Notes under the pieces: generated by a model | What the model was told of the DNA's origin: nothing | The model's input: only the letters and a program-made list of their open reading frames with translations | Databases searched by the model: none | Shown here: piece after piece, positions 1 through 11,881 of the stretch | Numbering within the stretch: position 1 is the first letter of the stretch | Layout: every line of letters begins with the position of its first letter | Source of the DNA: Chaetoderma sp. LZ-2023a | Taxonomy: Eukaryota; Mollusca; Caudofoveata; Chaetodermatida; Chaetodermatidae | DNA: 64,000 bases | Reading direction: 5' to 3' | Assembly (NCBI GenBank): GCA_034401795.1 | Contig: JAVVLW010001477.1 | Span: 1-64,000 of the forward strand | Program-made: the position numbers and the translations under genes

Positions 1-3000
1 ACTTCTTCTCAAGAACCACTGGGCCAATTTCAATTATATTTGGCAGGAAGCATCCCTACAGCATAGAGATTCAAGTTTGTTCAAACGAAGCCGATCGGCA
101 AAAATCCAAGATGGCCGCCGGCCAAAATAGCCGATTTTTAGAAACGGGAGGAATTGATTCAAAACTCATAACACATCATCTAGTGCAATGGTAGACCCAA
201 GTTTGTTCAAGGCAACCTGATTGGACAATTTGCCTGGTGGCCATCTTGGATGACCTAGTTTTCGCGAAAACAACTTCTCCCGAACCGCTGAAGGGATAGA
301 CCTGAAATTTGGTAAATATGCTTAGGGACCAAGGTCCATTCAAGTTTGTTCAAGGGAAGTTCGTACGTTAAAAAACATGGCCGCCATCAACCAATCAAAA
401 TTTAGCGTTTGTTGGTCATATTGACTTTTTTGTATTTGACATATTTTGATTGCGAAAATTGCTTTATATATGCTTATCAGTGTGGCGAGTTCAAATATGC
501 CACTTTCGAGACTGTCGGATAAACGGTTTGGCTGCCATCTTCGTTTGTTTTCCCGCCATCAGCTCCCATAGTAAAGCAATGGGCCCATAGTAAAGCAATG
601 GGGAATTCTTTAAACGACTTCTTCTCAAGAAGCACTGGGCCAATTTCAATTATATTTTGTAGGAAGCATTCATTGGGCATAGAGATCTAAGTTTGTTCAA
701 ACGGAGCGGATCGGTCAAAATCCAAGATGCCCGCCGGCCAAAATGGCTGATCTTTAGAAACACTTTAAAAAATCTTCTCCAAAACCGCTGGAGGAATTGA
801 TTCAAAACTCATAACATATCATCTGTGGCAACGGTAGACCCAAGTTTGTTCAAGGCAACCTGATTGGCCAATTTGCTTGACGACCATCTTGGATGACCTA
901 GTTTTCGCGAAAACGTCTTCTCCCGAAACGCTGAAGGGATAGAGCTGAAATTGTGTAAATATGCTTACGGACCAAGGACCTTTCAAGTTTGTTCAAGGGA
1001 AGTTTGTTCGCTAAAAATATGGCCGCCGTCAACCAATCAAAATTTTGCGTTTCTTGGTCATATTGGCTTTTTTGTATTTGATGTATTTTGATAGCGAAAA
1101 TTGCTTTATATATGCTTATCAGTGTGGCCAGTTCAAATATCGCACTTTCGAGACTGTCGGATAAACAGTTTTCCTGCCATCTTGGTTTGTTTTCCCGCCA
1201 TAATCTCCCATAGTAAAGCAATGGGCCCATAGTAAAGCAATGGGGAATTCTTTAAACGACTACTTCTCAAGAACCACTGGGTCGATTTCAATTATATTTG
1301 GGAGGAAGCATTCATAGGGCATAGAGATCTAAGTTTGTTCAAACGAAGCGGATCGGTCAAAATCCAAGATGGGCGTCGGCCAAAATGGCCGATTTTTAGA
1401 CACTAAAAAATCTTCTCCAAAACAGCAAGAGGAATTGATTCAATACTCATAACACATCATCTATGGCAACATTAGACCCAAGTTTATTCAAGCCAACCTT
1501 ATTGGCCTATTTGCTTGGCGGCCATCTTGGATGACATGGTTTTCCCGAAAATTACTTCTCCCCCCGAACCGCTGAAGGGATAGAGCTGAAATATATTAAA
1601 TATGCTTAGGGACCAAGGGCCATTCAAATTTGTTCAAAGTTTGTATGTTAAAAACCATGGCCGGCATCAACCAATCAAAATTTATCTTTTTGTCATATTG
1701 GCTTTTTTTGTATTTGATGTATTTTGATGGCGAAAATTGCTGTATATATGCTTATCAGGGTGACGAGTTCAAATATGCCACTTTCGAGACGGTTGGATAA
1801 ACGGTTTGACTGCCATCTTGGTTTGTTTTCCTGCCATAGGCTCCCATAGTAAAGCAATGGGCCCATAGTAAAGCAATGGGGAATTCTTTAAACAACTTCT
1901 CAAGAACCACTGGGCTGATTTCAATTATATTTGGCAGAATGCAGCCTTAGGGCATAGAGGTCTAAGTTTGTTCAAACAAAGCTGATCGGCCAAAATCCAA
2001 GATGGCCGTCGGCCAAAATGGCCGATTTTTAGACACTAAAAAATCTTCTCCAAAACAGCAAGAGGAATTGATTCAATACTCATAACACATCATCTATGGC
2101 AACATTAGACCCAAGTTTATTCAAGCCAACCTTATTGGCCTATTTGCTTGGTGGCCATCTTGGATGACATGGTTTTCCCGAAAATTACTTCTCCCCCGAA
2201 CCGCTGAAGGGATAGAGCTGAAATATATTAAATATGCTTAGGGACCAAGGGCCATTCAAATTTGTTCAAAGTTTGTATGTTAAAAACCATGGCCCGCATC
2301 AACCAATCAAAATTTATCTTTTTGTCATATTGGCTTTTTTTGTATTTGATGTATTTTGATGGCGAAAATTGCTGTATATATGCTTATCAGGGTGGCGCTT
2401 TCGAGACTGTTGGATAAACGGTTTGACTGTCATCTTGGTTTGTTTTCCTGCCATAGGCTCCGATAGTAAAGCAATGGGCCCATAGTAAAGCAATGGGGAA
2501 TTCTTTAAACGACTTCTCAAGAACCACTGGGCTGATTTCAATTATATTTGGCAGAATGCAGCCTTAGGGCATAGAGGTCTAAATTTGTTCAAACGAAGCT
2601 GATCGGCCAAAATCCAAGATGGCCAACCGCTAAACCAGCCAATTTTTAGAAATGTCTTTAAAAATCTCCGAAATGGCTTGGGGGTTGATTCAAAACTCAT
2701 GAAACGTCATCTAATGCAGGAGGAGAACCAATTTGTTCAAGAAAACCTGATTGATCCATTGGCTTGCCGGCCATCTTGGATGACTTAGATTTCGCGAAAA
2801 CAACTTCGTATCCAGAATCGTTGAACGGATTGGGCCGAAATTTGGGAGATATGATAAGGGACTAAGGGCCGTTAAGTTTTGTTCAAAAGTAGTTGATACA
2901 TAAAGAAACATGGCTTCTGTTTTCTTGTTATAATTCTGCTCAACTCTGTAGGGGTCTACTTATTGTTGATGGCCTTTCTGGTTGAAATGCCTATGATGCA

Positions 3001-4300
3001 AGTGAGCGATACAGGCCCAGCTCGTGTTAGAAACATCTTTAAAAATCTTCTGCAAAACTGCTTGAGGGATCGAAGCAAACCTCATGAAATCTGATCTAGG
3101 GCAGCGCTGAACCAATTTTGTTCAAGCGAACTTGATTGGTCAAATGGTTTGGCAGCCATCTTGTTTGACCTAGTTTTAGCGAAAACAACTTCCCCAGAAC
3201 CATCTTGGATTTCGGCCGATTTTTAGAAATGTCTAAAAATCTTCTCAGAAACCGTTTTAGGAATCGATTTAGAACTCATGAAATATGATCTAGTGCAAGA
3301 GCTGAACAAAGTGTGTTCAAGAGAACTTGATTGACCAAATGGTTCAGCAGCCATCTTGGACGACATAGTTTTCGCGAAAATTACTTTTCCAGAACCGCCA
3401 ACCAGATTGAGCCGAAATTTGGAAGATATGATTAGGGACTAAGGGCCATCAAAGTTTGTTCAAGGGAAGTTGATCCGTCCAAAAAAGATGGCCGCCGTCG
3501 ACCAGTCAAAATGTAGTATGTTTTGGCAGCCATATTGAATTTTTTTATTTGATAGATTTTGAGGCCAAAATTGGTTTTATATAAGCTTTTGCGTATTGTG
3601 ATTTCATATTTGTCATTTTCGAGACTGTCGGATAAACGGTTTAGTGGCCATCTTGGATTATTTACCCGCCAAAAGCTCTCATACTAAAACAATGGGAATT
3701 TTAAAATGTATTCTTCTCGGCGAACCTCTGGGCCGATTTCAAATGTATTTGGCAGGAACAATTCTTAGGTCATAGAGATTCAAGTTTGCTTAAAGGAAGA
3801 TGATTGGCCAATTTGCCCGGCGGCCATCTTGGATTTTGGACCACTTCAAAACGTCTAAAAATCTCTGAAACTGCTTGGGGAATCGATGCAGACCTCATGA
3901 AATATGATCTAGGGCAAGAGCTGAACCAAGTTTTTCGAGGGAACTTAATTTGCCAAATGGTTTGTTGGCCATCTTGGATGACCTAATTTTCGAAAAAAAC
4001 AAGATCTCCAGATCCGCTGCATGGATCGGGCAGAAATTTGGCTGATGTGATTAGGGTCGAAACGCCATTAAAATTTGACTATGGAATGTTGATATGTAAA
4101 AAAAACCATGGCCGCCAATCAATAAAATTTCTGAGAAAAACATAAAAAGACATAATTATTAACCACTGGGCCAATTTTAATAAAACTTGGCTTTACAGAA
4201 ATTTGATTGGTAAATTTTTACAATGGTTTTTGTTTGGTTGTCTCAGTCACCAATAATTCCAGGTGAGCGACACAGGCCCCTTGGGCCTCTTGTTTGTAAT
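1..4300 (+). repeat. Tandem block of dispersed repeat S/R1, open at the left window edge
   Basis: About five tandem units of roughly 610-640 bp fill this stretch. Each opens near a phrase such as CTCAAGAACCACTGGGC and carries CAAGTTTGTTCAA and CCATCTTGGATGACCTAG several times. The same units recur at 19310, 24744, 41226, 57647 and 62453. The block closes at 4260-4300 with a GGTGAGCGACACAGG / GGCCCCTTGGGCC module, which is the common 3' end of the S superfamily. The 5' end lies outside the window. ORFs here are interrupted and not conserved between units, so I see no gene. The units at 1256-1891 and 1892-2508 are much closer to each other than to the rest. Confidence 0.85.
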
Positions 4301-5408
4301 TATTAGTCCAAGCATTTTGTCGCTGAACAAACACGCTAGAATAACAACATAACATACAAACTGCTTTCAAACACCATAATCTTCTTGTACTGATGTAATT
4401 GATTGTTATTTCGTGAGCTAGAATGAGAAAATCCATTACTATACTGCATTTATTTATGGCAATTTATGGAAGCGTAGTATTTTCTTGTGCCATTTTGATC
4501 ATGTGACACTTTGTTGCCAGTGAGTAGTGTTGAAAAGTCGCTAGGTTTTATTTTTCTGGGTTGTTTTAACATATTTTTAATGATTTAATTCAGTTTAAGT
4601 AGGGACACCTAAAAATTATATTGTTTTGATTTTTGTAATTCATTTTCCAATTGGCTATGTGCAGGAATTTCGTGGAAATAGCCTTGTACATGCATTGTTC
4701 ACATGAAGAATGGCGAGTAACAGATCTGCATATTGGGTATTTGTAATTATCAGAAGCTTTGGAATCGGCTTATATTCAATGTCGTGTTATATACATGTGT
4801 ATAGGCTAGTTTTCGCGATTAACCGATTATACGACTCCAACAGAGTTAAGCGTGTACAACCCTGGCTTCGTTTTAAATACTCGCAGACTTTGTCTGGACT
4901 CTGTTTAGCAACACGCTCGACAGCCAAGTTAAAACTTATCATTTGCTGGTCGCATGCATTAATAGTCAGAACAATCCAGATTTAAAACAAATGTCTAATA
5001 GGGAATTATAGTTAGCGAGTCGAGCGCACACTCTGACGACACAGCCGATGTTCACGTGAATGATATTACGTCAATAAAAAATAGTGACCTAATAAAATCG
5101 TGAACCTAAACATTCGCAATATCCATAATATTGATTTCACTCTATATTAGGGTTGTACGATTATTCACTTTTCATAATCGCGATCATTTAAGAAAAATAA
5201 TCGCGATCATACGATTAATCATGAACTATATTAACTACGTCAATGCTGCTTAGAGGACGTTATTATGCTACTGCAGATTGTAAGATTATGGATTAGGCTC
5301 ACGGGTATACATACATGGACAGAACACGCCAGTTGCTGATTGCAAACAAAGGAATGTATCAAGTTTTTCTAGACGGAAAACGGAAGGTACCGCATTTCGT
5401 TTAATTGT
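4301..5408. other. Low-copy intergenic sequence, no gene recognised
   Basis: AT-rich sequence with no recognisable domain. A short frame at 4710-4985 gives no family match I recognise. Positions 5150-5225 carry a repeated ATAATCGCGATCAT motif next to GGGTTGTACGATTA, which resembles a terminal fragment of a hAT-type element, but no partner end was found. Confidence 0.5.
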
Positions 5409-5903
5409 AGCCTATGCTCTAATAGAAGTCCACCCCCTAACTTTGACATATGAGCTCCAATGATTTCTTAGCAGTTTCAAAACGGCAAAACTTGGTATTA
5501 GAAGCCCACCCCCTAACTCAGCAGATAATTTGTAAGAATGGCATGTATAATAATAACAATCATGTCACAGGGTGTGTCTACTTAAGACAGATCTCTGCCA
5601 TGATACATTTCCGGCCCCTCTAGACGTCAATACAGGCCTCGGATTTGTAAATCTCAACCACCTATTAGATTAATACTAATAGTAGGCCACGTATGTTCAA
5701 GATATAATAAAGTTTATTCCACACTTTTGTAGTTAAAATGCGCTTAAAACAGTCTTGGCGTGATTAAATAGCTTCCTTATAAATATATTTTAAGACCAAG
5801 TTTATGTACCAAACAAGTACGGGAGAAAATGTGCATCAATTTTGTAACGCCGATCAACATTAAATGATCCAAATTGAATTATTGCGAACAACAATATAGC
5901 TGG
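5409..5903 (+). repeat. Family X repeat, copy A, segment 1
   Basis: Begins with CTATGCTCTAATAGAAG and matches copy B (28209-28700) along its length, including TTTGACATATGAGCTCC, TTAGCAGTTTCAAAA and TAGGCCACGTATGTTCAAG. It is interrupted exactly at 5904 by a hAT transposon and continues at 16776. No coding potential is seen, so it is probably a non-autonomous element of unknown class. Confidence 0.7.
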
Positions 5904-6712
5904 CAGGGTTGGCAAGTTATGGAAAACCATCCGCCCAAAATAGGTTTTGGACACCTTAAATTGTCCAAAACTGTCCAAAACCTAAAATATTGGTATAAAA
6001 ATATTTTTCTGAAATGTAATTTTCTTAAAACAACTATATAGCATTTAGACACATACAGGTACATGTACATATTGATGGATGGTTATCTACATGTATTTTT
6101 GGATACTTTATTGCTATATAATAATAATAATAATCTAAAAGGACACATATGATTTCAATAAATTAGGAGTCTTATTTGCTTCTTTCTATAATCCATGGGT
6201 TAATTTTTTTCAACTTTTGTTTGTCTTAAATGTTTTAACTCTGTATATTTCGACCAGTTGTGTTAAACCCACAGAAACTCTATTTAATCAATAATGTAAA
6301 CATATTAGACTACCTATGTACAGCTAGATGTTTATATTATTGAGAACTGTCTAAATTTATTTCTTGCAAAATGTTCATGGCCTATGGAAGAATCTTAAAC
6401 TCATAGAGAAAATTTAGTCTGCTAAGATGTTGTTTCAACAATTAACTGATGACCCTTGCTCTCTAAGGCTATTTTAGAATGCACTACTCAGTACACACAT
6501 TAGCTATGTTTACATAAGATCTTATGCAAATTTTGGGATTAAGGCATTAAGCTTTAGAATATAAATTAGATTCTTCATGTTTTCATCTATCCTCAGTTAA
6601 TGCTAGATATCAATTAGACAATTAGTAAAAAGATATCCTTGTGCTACATTAATCTTTGAATTCTTCTGTTGTCCTGAATATTTATGTGTTGAAGGTATTT
6701 GAAATAGTTAAT

Positions 6713-6944
6713 ATGTATTTCAAAGGTGGTAGGCCTAAGGATCCAATTTGGAAGCACTTTTTGGAAGTTAAGATTAATGGCAAACAAATGGCTAAGTGTA
6801 GAGAGTGTGAGTACACAGTTGTCAACAAGGTAGCAAGGATGAAAATACACTGAGAAGCATGAGAAGTCTACTGAAAGTCCTGTTGAACAGGCTGATACAG
6901 ACAGTGCAGACACACATATCAGCAAAGACATCAAGATTTTGAAG
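6713..6944 (+). pseudogene. hAT-1 transposase exon 1, BED zinc finger (frameshifted)
   Basis: The frame opens MYFKGGRPKDPIWKHF and continues through KCRECEYTVVNK and RMKIH. These are the conserved aromatic residue, CxxC pair and first His of a BED-type zinc finger, used for DNA binding in hAT transposases. A one-base frameshift near 6850 puts a stop in the frame; the next frame then supplies TEKHEK, with the second His, and an acidic linker. The exon ends at 6944 before GTAAAT (phase 0) and would splice to the acceptor TTTGTTTCAG before 8048. The start at 6713 is the last Met before the BED core; an earlier in-frame Met at 6656 is possible. Confidence 0.8.
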
Positions 6945-6961
6945 GTAAATAAAATTAATGC

Positions 6962-7330
6962 TTAACCCCTTGCCCTCTAATGTCAATAATTAAAAATTCT
7001 ATATTTTATTGTGACTATACCAAGGAAACTGGTTTTCATTTTTCAACAATTTTGTTGGGCGATGACAAATTTGTTGAAAATAAAAAAACAGTTTATCTTT
7101 TAATTTTATTTGAAAAATGTTTTTTGTTGACATTGGAGTGCTAGGAGTCCAATATATCTAATACATGCCTTAACCCTTTCACCGATGAATTCCTCAGCTA
7201 TCATTTTCAAGGACACTATGCGGGAAAACTGCAGAATATTTTGAAACTAATTTGACTGGAAAACAAATTTACTCGTGAAATGACTGCCGCTTTTACTAAG
7301 CCAGTCATTTCAGTGAAAAATTTTCAAAAA
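6962..7330 (+). repeat. piggyBac-type MITE fragments in the hAT-1 intron
   Basis: At 6962-7150, TTAACCCCTTGCCCTCTAATGTC and an inverted ACATTGGAGTGCTAGGAG resemble the intact MITE at 36182-36390. At 7170-7330 there is a piece of the palindromic family with AATATTTTGAAACTAATTTG. Both are degenerate copies. The rest of the intron to 8047 shows nothing I recognise. Confidence 0.5.
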
Positions 7331-8047
7331 TTTGTGCTAAGTTGTGTTTAAAAGTCATAATGTACAATGTAGGTAAGGTTACTATTCACTGTAATTGTCT
7401 TGGCCGCATAGGGGTTATCAACAGGATGTCTCACCTTTAGTTCAGATACCTGAGTTAATTATTCTCTTTGCCATGCTAGTAATAGAGCCAGGTCTGATAA
7501 TCTCTGATAACCACAATCACATGCTGAGCCTCTTTACAATTCAATGGTATAGGTGTGATAATTGGCCTGTGAGGGCGCTGCTTAAGATTAGAAATAACAC
7601 ACAATGATCTGCTTAACCCTATACTTTCTGCAACCCTTGGTTTTCAGAAATACTCTTGCCTGAATACCTTTACTACAGTAATATTATGAAAATAATTTGG
7701 CATAGCACACTAACACCCTTCAGATAGACTGATGCAAACAGTCAAACTAATATTCAGCAAGTCCCAAAGTTTTGAAAATAGATAAAAACATGCATTTATT
7801 TGACAGAAGGGTGGTCTATCTTTAACTCTATCCATTCCAAATTTTAAATGTATTGAATTATGACATAAAATTAATTACTTTTGAAAATTCAACATAGGAA
7901 TGACTGATTTTGTTGCAATGCCAGTCATTTCAATGTAAATTTAAAAAAAGATTATCATATCGTGTCCCCAAATGGCTTGGACCAGGTAGGGTGTATATCT
8001 ACATTTGGCTTATATAGCACATGTAATATCCCTTTTCTTTGTTTCAG

Positions 8048-8725
8048 CTGGACAAACCATCAGCTGCACCATGCACAAAGCGACTAAGAGAAGAATTGCC
8101 ATCACAATCAGCACCACCCTCACCAACCTGTCCAGTTCAATTCTCAATTCAACCCGATCTGAGCCGACATTGTATCACTACCACCTCAGCGATGAAGTCA
8201 GCAATAGATATAGAAGTCGCGAGATTGTTTTATGCTTGTAACCTTCCATTTTCAATGGCTGAACATCCGCAGTTCATAAAAGTTGTTAGTATGCTACGCC
8301 CAGGATATAAACCCCCTTCACGTAAACTGATTGGTGGAAAGCTTCTAGATGCTGTGCATGATCAGGTGACAGAGGATATGAAGGTGATTCTTGATGGCAA
8401 GACAGCAACATTAGTGGAGGATGGGTGGAGTAACATTCACAATGAACCTATCATAGCATCCTGCTTGCAAGTAGAAGGAAAGAGCTTCTTCCTAAACAGC
8501 TTTGACACTGGTTCTATGACTAAAAGTGCTGAAAACTGTAAGGTGAAATGTCAAGAGACAATACAATATGCTAAGACAAAATACAACTGTACAGTTAAGA
8601 GCATTGTCACAGATAATGCAAAGAACAGGAATCACCACAAGCCACTATCCTGGCTCTCGGAATGTATTGGTAGTGTTAAGCCACAGCTTCCTTGTGACAC
8701 TAGATCGAAGAGTCAACTCGTGTGT
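8048..8725 (+). pseudogene. hAT-1 transposase exon 2 (DUF659 region), cut by DIRS insertion
   Basis: Begins after a pyrimidine-rich acceptor in phase 0, with LDKPSAAPCTKR. It then gives VARLFYACNLPF, the HPQF and MLRPGYKPPSRK segments, LVEDGWSN and VTDNAKN, the usual order of a DUF659/hAT core including two of the catalytic Asp contexts (EDGW and TDNA). After DNAKN the frame jumps straight to NHHKPLSWLSE, so a central piece normally found between these motifs appears deleted. The frame stops being transposase at codon LVC (8717-8725), where the DIRS element starts. It resumes at 15781 with IDSF in the same frame. Confidence 0.85.
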
Positions 8726-8740
8726 TTTCACATCAAGAGT

Positions 8741-8930
8741 ATACTTACCTCCCTAATACTTTTGATATTGCTAAATATTGGCTTTCACTCAATAAACACT
8801 CAGATTAAAACAGTTAGGTGCCCCTACTGGGCAGGGAGTCAGAGCGTAGTCTGGCGGATGCCAGCCCCACCACCGCGCATGCGCAGACTAGCACTTCCTC
8901 TTTGCTAATTTATTGGCAGAGAGTCTACAC
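8741..8930 (+). repeat. DIRS left inverted terminal repeat
   Basis: Starts ATACTTACCTCCCTAATAC and runs through GGCGGATGCCAGCCCC and the GCGCATGCGC palindrome. The reverse complement is found at 15560-15741 with very few differences. The extra outer bases 8726-8740 are unique to the left end and appear, inverted, in the internal complementary region. Confidence 0.92.
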
Positions 8931-9009
8931 ATGTTTTTGTGCTAGTGTTTTTCTTGGCTCAATTCTTAGTGTTTTTGTGAAAATTTGGAAGTGTTTATCC
9001 CTGATAAAG

Positions 9010-9953
9010 ATGGCAGGAAGGATGACTTCGCCAGAGGAGGGCCCAGGACCTTTAAATCAGGTGACTAGTAAAATTAGCGATTTTTGTCCCCGGTGTAATG
9101 TGTTTCCGGGACTCACGCTTACCGTGATAGGCGCCTTGTTTAGTTGGTTTATTTCAACTAGGTGCTATATCATACTAATCTCTCTTTGTGTTTATGTCCA
9201 CAGGTCTGTGTAACGACATATTATGGACATCACATCAGCACAGAGGTTGTTTCTCTCCACCATGGTTCCATTTCCTACTAATACTGTTAGGTTATCTAGC
9301 CAAAAATTTCATGTCCAGTGAGTCGGAGGCCTAGTATAAAGGTCTTCTCACTTTGCCCTCTTGATCCAATTCCTTCCCCTAGAGGTGGAGAGAGTTAAGA
9401 GGCGTTCAGTTGGTGGAGTGCTCCAGTTCATCACGTTGGATGGTTTGTCTATACAAGGTGTCAGGTATCTAATTATTGATATGAGGTGATGTTAATTATT
9501 TAGAGGAAAGGGAGATAATTAACAGTATTTGCCATTGTTATCAGTATATATCTGATGGTTGTGTAGTCGAAATGTCCATTCTGCACATGTTCTGGTTAGA
9601 GATACAATTCGTCCTTGCACTTGGATGTTTGTTGGGGATCGATTTTTTCCTGTCATAGGATTAATGACGTCATAATCAGCCTTGCTCTTTATTTAAAAAT
9701 TAAAGTTGTCCGAAGCTGGTTTTCTGATTAATATTGATCTTTATGATCATTTCCTTCTCTTGAGTTGGTGAGTTTCTGAGCTTAACTAGATTGCTCATAC
9801 TCCTCGTCCTTTGCCCTGTTTCAGAGACCTGGTTGTGCGTCCTGTGGACGGTTTTTGAAGGACAAGTTTTTGCCTCATCTCTGTTATCAGTGTAGCCCCT
9901 GTGGTCCCTTGCTTAATTGCGAGATATGTAAGCACTGGGGGGGGGCGAGCTAA
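9010..9953 (+). CDS. Candidate 5' coding exons of DIRS gag (zinc-finger segment)
   Basis: An ATG at 9010 opens 17 codons (MAGRMTSPEEGPGPLNQ) that end exactly at a CAG|GTGACT donor at 9061. An acceptor CTGTTTCAG ends at 9824. The next frame, also phase 0, reads a Cys/His cluster at 9825-9930: CASC, then HLCYQC, SPC, CEICKH. Many DIRS gag-like proteins begin with a comparable Cys-rich module. The frame then reaches a nine-G run (9937-9945) and stops at 9951-9953, overlapping the ATG of the long gag ORF. One extra G would fuse this module to gag. Splicing is inferred from consensus only, and the zinc-finger segment could simply be untranslated. Confidence 0.45.
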
Positions 9954-11881
9954 TGTCCAAATTCTTGTGCTTGCAGGCGAAGGACAAGGTGGTGGAGGAG
10001 GACAAGAAGAAGCAGAAAAGAGAGGTTGTAAGTAAGAAGGGTAAGAGGAAGGCCTCGTCCGCGGTGGACATGGAGGCCTTCCGGACCGAGATGTTGGGAG
10101 AGATGAGGAGGACAATAAAGGATTTGGTTCCAGAGTTGCTTCGTGGCATGCTTCCTGGACCAAATCCTTTGCTGGCCTCATCATCTGCTTCGGAGCAGGT
10201 AATCCCCACCTCTGAATCACCTTTCATTAGTACGCTTCCGTTGTTCGAAGATTCAGAGGTGGCCCCATTAGAGGGGGCGTTCCACGACCCTGGCAGCAGG
10301 CTTGGTGCCGCGCCCAATAGGGACCGTGGTCGGTTGTCGCTGGAACCCGCGGGCTGCTTATCAGTCCAGGGGTATCCGCACGCCGCGGGTGCCAGTACCT
10401 CGTATGGCACCTTCCCTGGCCAGTCCGGGTTAGCTCTCTTTGCTGACCCGGAGTCTAATCTGTCTGGCCAGGAGGATGAGGATTACCTGTTGGGGTCGCC
10501 GTCTGAAGACGTGGCCATGGATTATGACGCCTGTGCACCCCTCGCGGGGAATACAGGCGACTTATTCCACGGTTCTACTCTCCCAGGGGTAGAATCCACG
10601 GTTCAGACTGTGGCCCTGGGCGCTGAGGGCCAGCGTTACCGCATACCTCGGCTTGCCGAGAGTGTCGCTGGTGCTGGCCGGGGCCGTGGTGGGGCGGTAT
10701 ATGCCCCGCGCTCTACCACGGCGCCTGCTCCTGGTCAAGCCAGTGAGATTAGCATGCCGGTGTTATCAGGCCCGCATGCTCTCCCTGGCTTGCCAGGGAT
10801 ATCAGCGTATCCGCCGTCAAGCTCTATTGCTTGCGCTCAGGAGGAAGACGAAGGCCCCCGTCTTGTAGAGCGCTCGCAGCTAGCCACGGAGGAGGATTGG
10901 TCTGACGCTTGCCAGTGGTTGGTGAGTGTTAGACCAGATCTGCCCGTGGAGCAGTCGGCTAGCCAGCGTGATCACAGGCCATGGTTAGCTGGTAAGCCTA
11001 CTGCTAACGCTATGCCTTCTCTGCCGCTGGCAGAGCATGTCGTTGACATGTTCGAGGCGGCGGAGACGTCCATTAAGTCGAGTGGACGTCTCGCTAAGGC
11101 CCCGCGCGAGGTGGCCAGGCGTTGCCGCATCGTGCCCCTGGGTTACCAGCGGTACGGTGTGGTACCTAAGCCGAGCGTGGATGACCGCGCGGCTTTGGGT
11201 GAGGATGCGCGGCCAGGCTCCCGTTCTGACACGGGAGTCTTGTGTTCGAACGCGTTGCGTTCAGCAAATACCGCGTTGCGTGATGCGGAGGAGAGTGGGA
11301 GGGCTTCGATTGCCGCTCTGTCCCACGTCTCCCAGCTGTTACAAGGGGTAGTAACAGCATCCGCATCGCGCCAGCCAAGTCCGGTCACAGTCCAGCGAGC
11401 CATCCAGGATGGTATCAACCTGGCTCTGGACTGTATGACGCGGGCGGTGACCAGGAGTGTCCGGGCAAGGCGCACATTTGCCTTGGACAATCTGTGCCCG
11501 TCCCAGGACCTGTACAATAGGCTACTCCGTACGCCTATGACAGGTCCTGGTCTCTTTGGAGGTGAGGGATGTAGGCACCTCCAGGAGACGGTTACTCTGG
11601 TCAATAACCAGAGGGCGCTGCACGAGCAGTTTGAGGTGCTTCGTCGTGCTAACGTTCGTGCCCCACCCCCTGCGTATCGTCCCCTGCAGGCTCGAGGTGG
11701 TAGTGGCCAGGTCAGAGGCCAACCACCATCGCAGCGTCGGCCTCGGCCGCGTGCGATTCGGCCAGCAGTGAGGGGGGCGCAGGCTCCTCAGGCGCAGTCA
11801 GCCAGGCAGCCGCCCGCGCATCGAGGTGCGCGCGGTGCTGGTCGTGGCGCGCGAGGATCTGGGCGGGGTAATCGTTCCTGA
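9953..11881 (+). CDS. DIRS ORF1, gag-like protein
   Basis: A 642-codon ORF at the place where DIRS elements carry the gag-like gene. The N-terminal 70 residues are highly basic with Lys-rich runs (KKKQK, KKGKRK), followed by an amphipathic stretch (MLGEMRRTIKDLVPELL). The middle is low-complexity and acidic. Residues from about 420 contain a helical region (NTALRDAEESGR, DCMTRAVTRSVRARR). The last 80 residues are Arg/Gly/Pro/Gln-rich, as expected for nucleic-acid binding. It ends at TGA 11879-11881, but the same frame stays open and Arg/Gly-rich afterwards, so the stop may be a recent CGA-to-TGA change. It overlaps the RT ORF by 56 bp. The role (RNA packaging) is inferred from position and composition. 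Confidence 0.8.
   Translation: MSKFLCLQAKDKVVEEDKKKQKREVVSKKGKRKASSAVDMEAFRTEMLGEMRRTIKDLVPELLRGMLPGPNPLLASSSASEQVIPTSESPFISTLPLFEDSEVAPLEGAFHDPGSRLGAAPNRDRGRLSLEPAGCLSVQGYPHAAGASTSYGTFPGQSGLALFADPESNLSGQEDEDYLLGSPSEDVAMDYDACAPLAGNTGDLFHGSTLPGVESTVQTVALGAEGQRYRIPRLAESVAGAGRGRGGAVYAPRSTTAPAPGQASEISMPVLSGPHALPGLPGISAYPPSSSIACAQEEDEGPRLVERSQLATEEDWSDACQWLVSVRPDLPVEQSASQRDHRPWLAGKPTANAMPSLPLAEHVVDMFEAAETSIKSSGRLAKAPREVARRCRIVPLGYQRYGVVPKPSVDDRAALGEDARPGSRSDTGVLCSNALRSANTALRDAEESGRASIAALSHVSQLLQGVVTASASRQPSPVTVQRAIQDGINLALDCMTRAVTRSVRARRTFALDNLCPSQDLYNRLLRTPMTGPGLFGGEGCRHLQETVTLVNNQRALHEQFEVLRRANVRAPPPAYRPLQARGGSGQVRGQPPSQRRPRPRAIRPAVRGAQAPQAQSARQPPAHRGARGAGRGARGSGRGNRS

Noticed and set aside
4710..4985. 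91-codon ORF in low-copy sequence
   Set aside because: No recognisable motif, no splice context and composition like the flanks; probably chance.
9795..11722. Several antisense ORFs over DIRS gag, some above 150 codons
   Set aside because: They mirror the GC-rich gag sequence, lack known domains and overlap a well-supported sense ORF.
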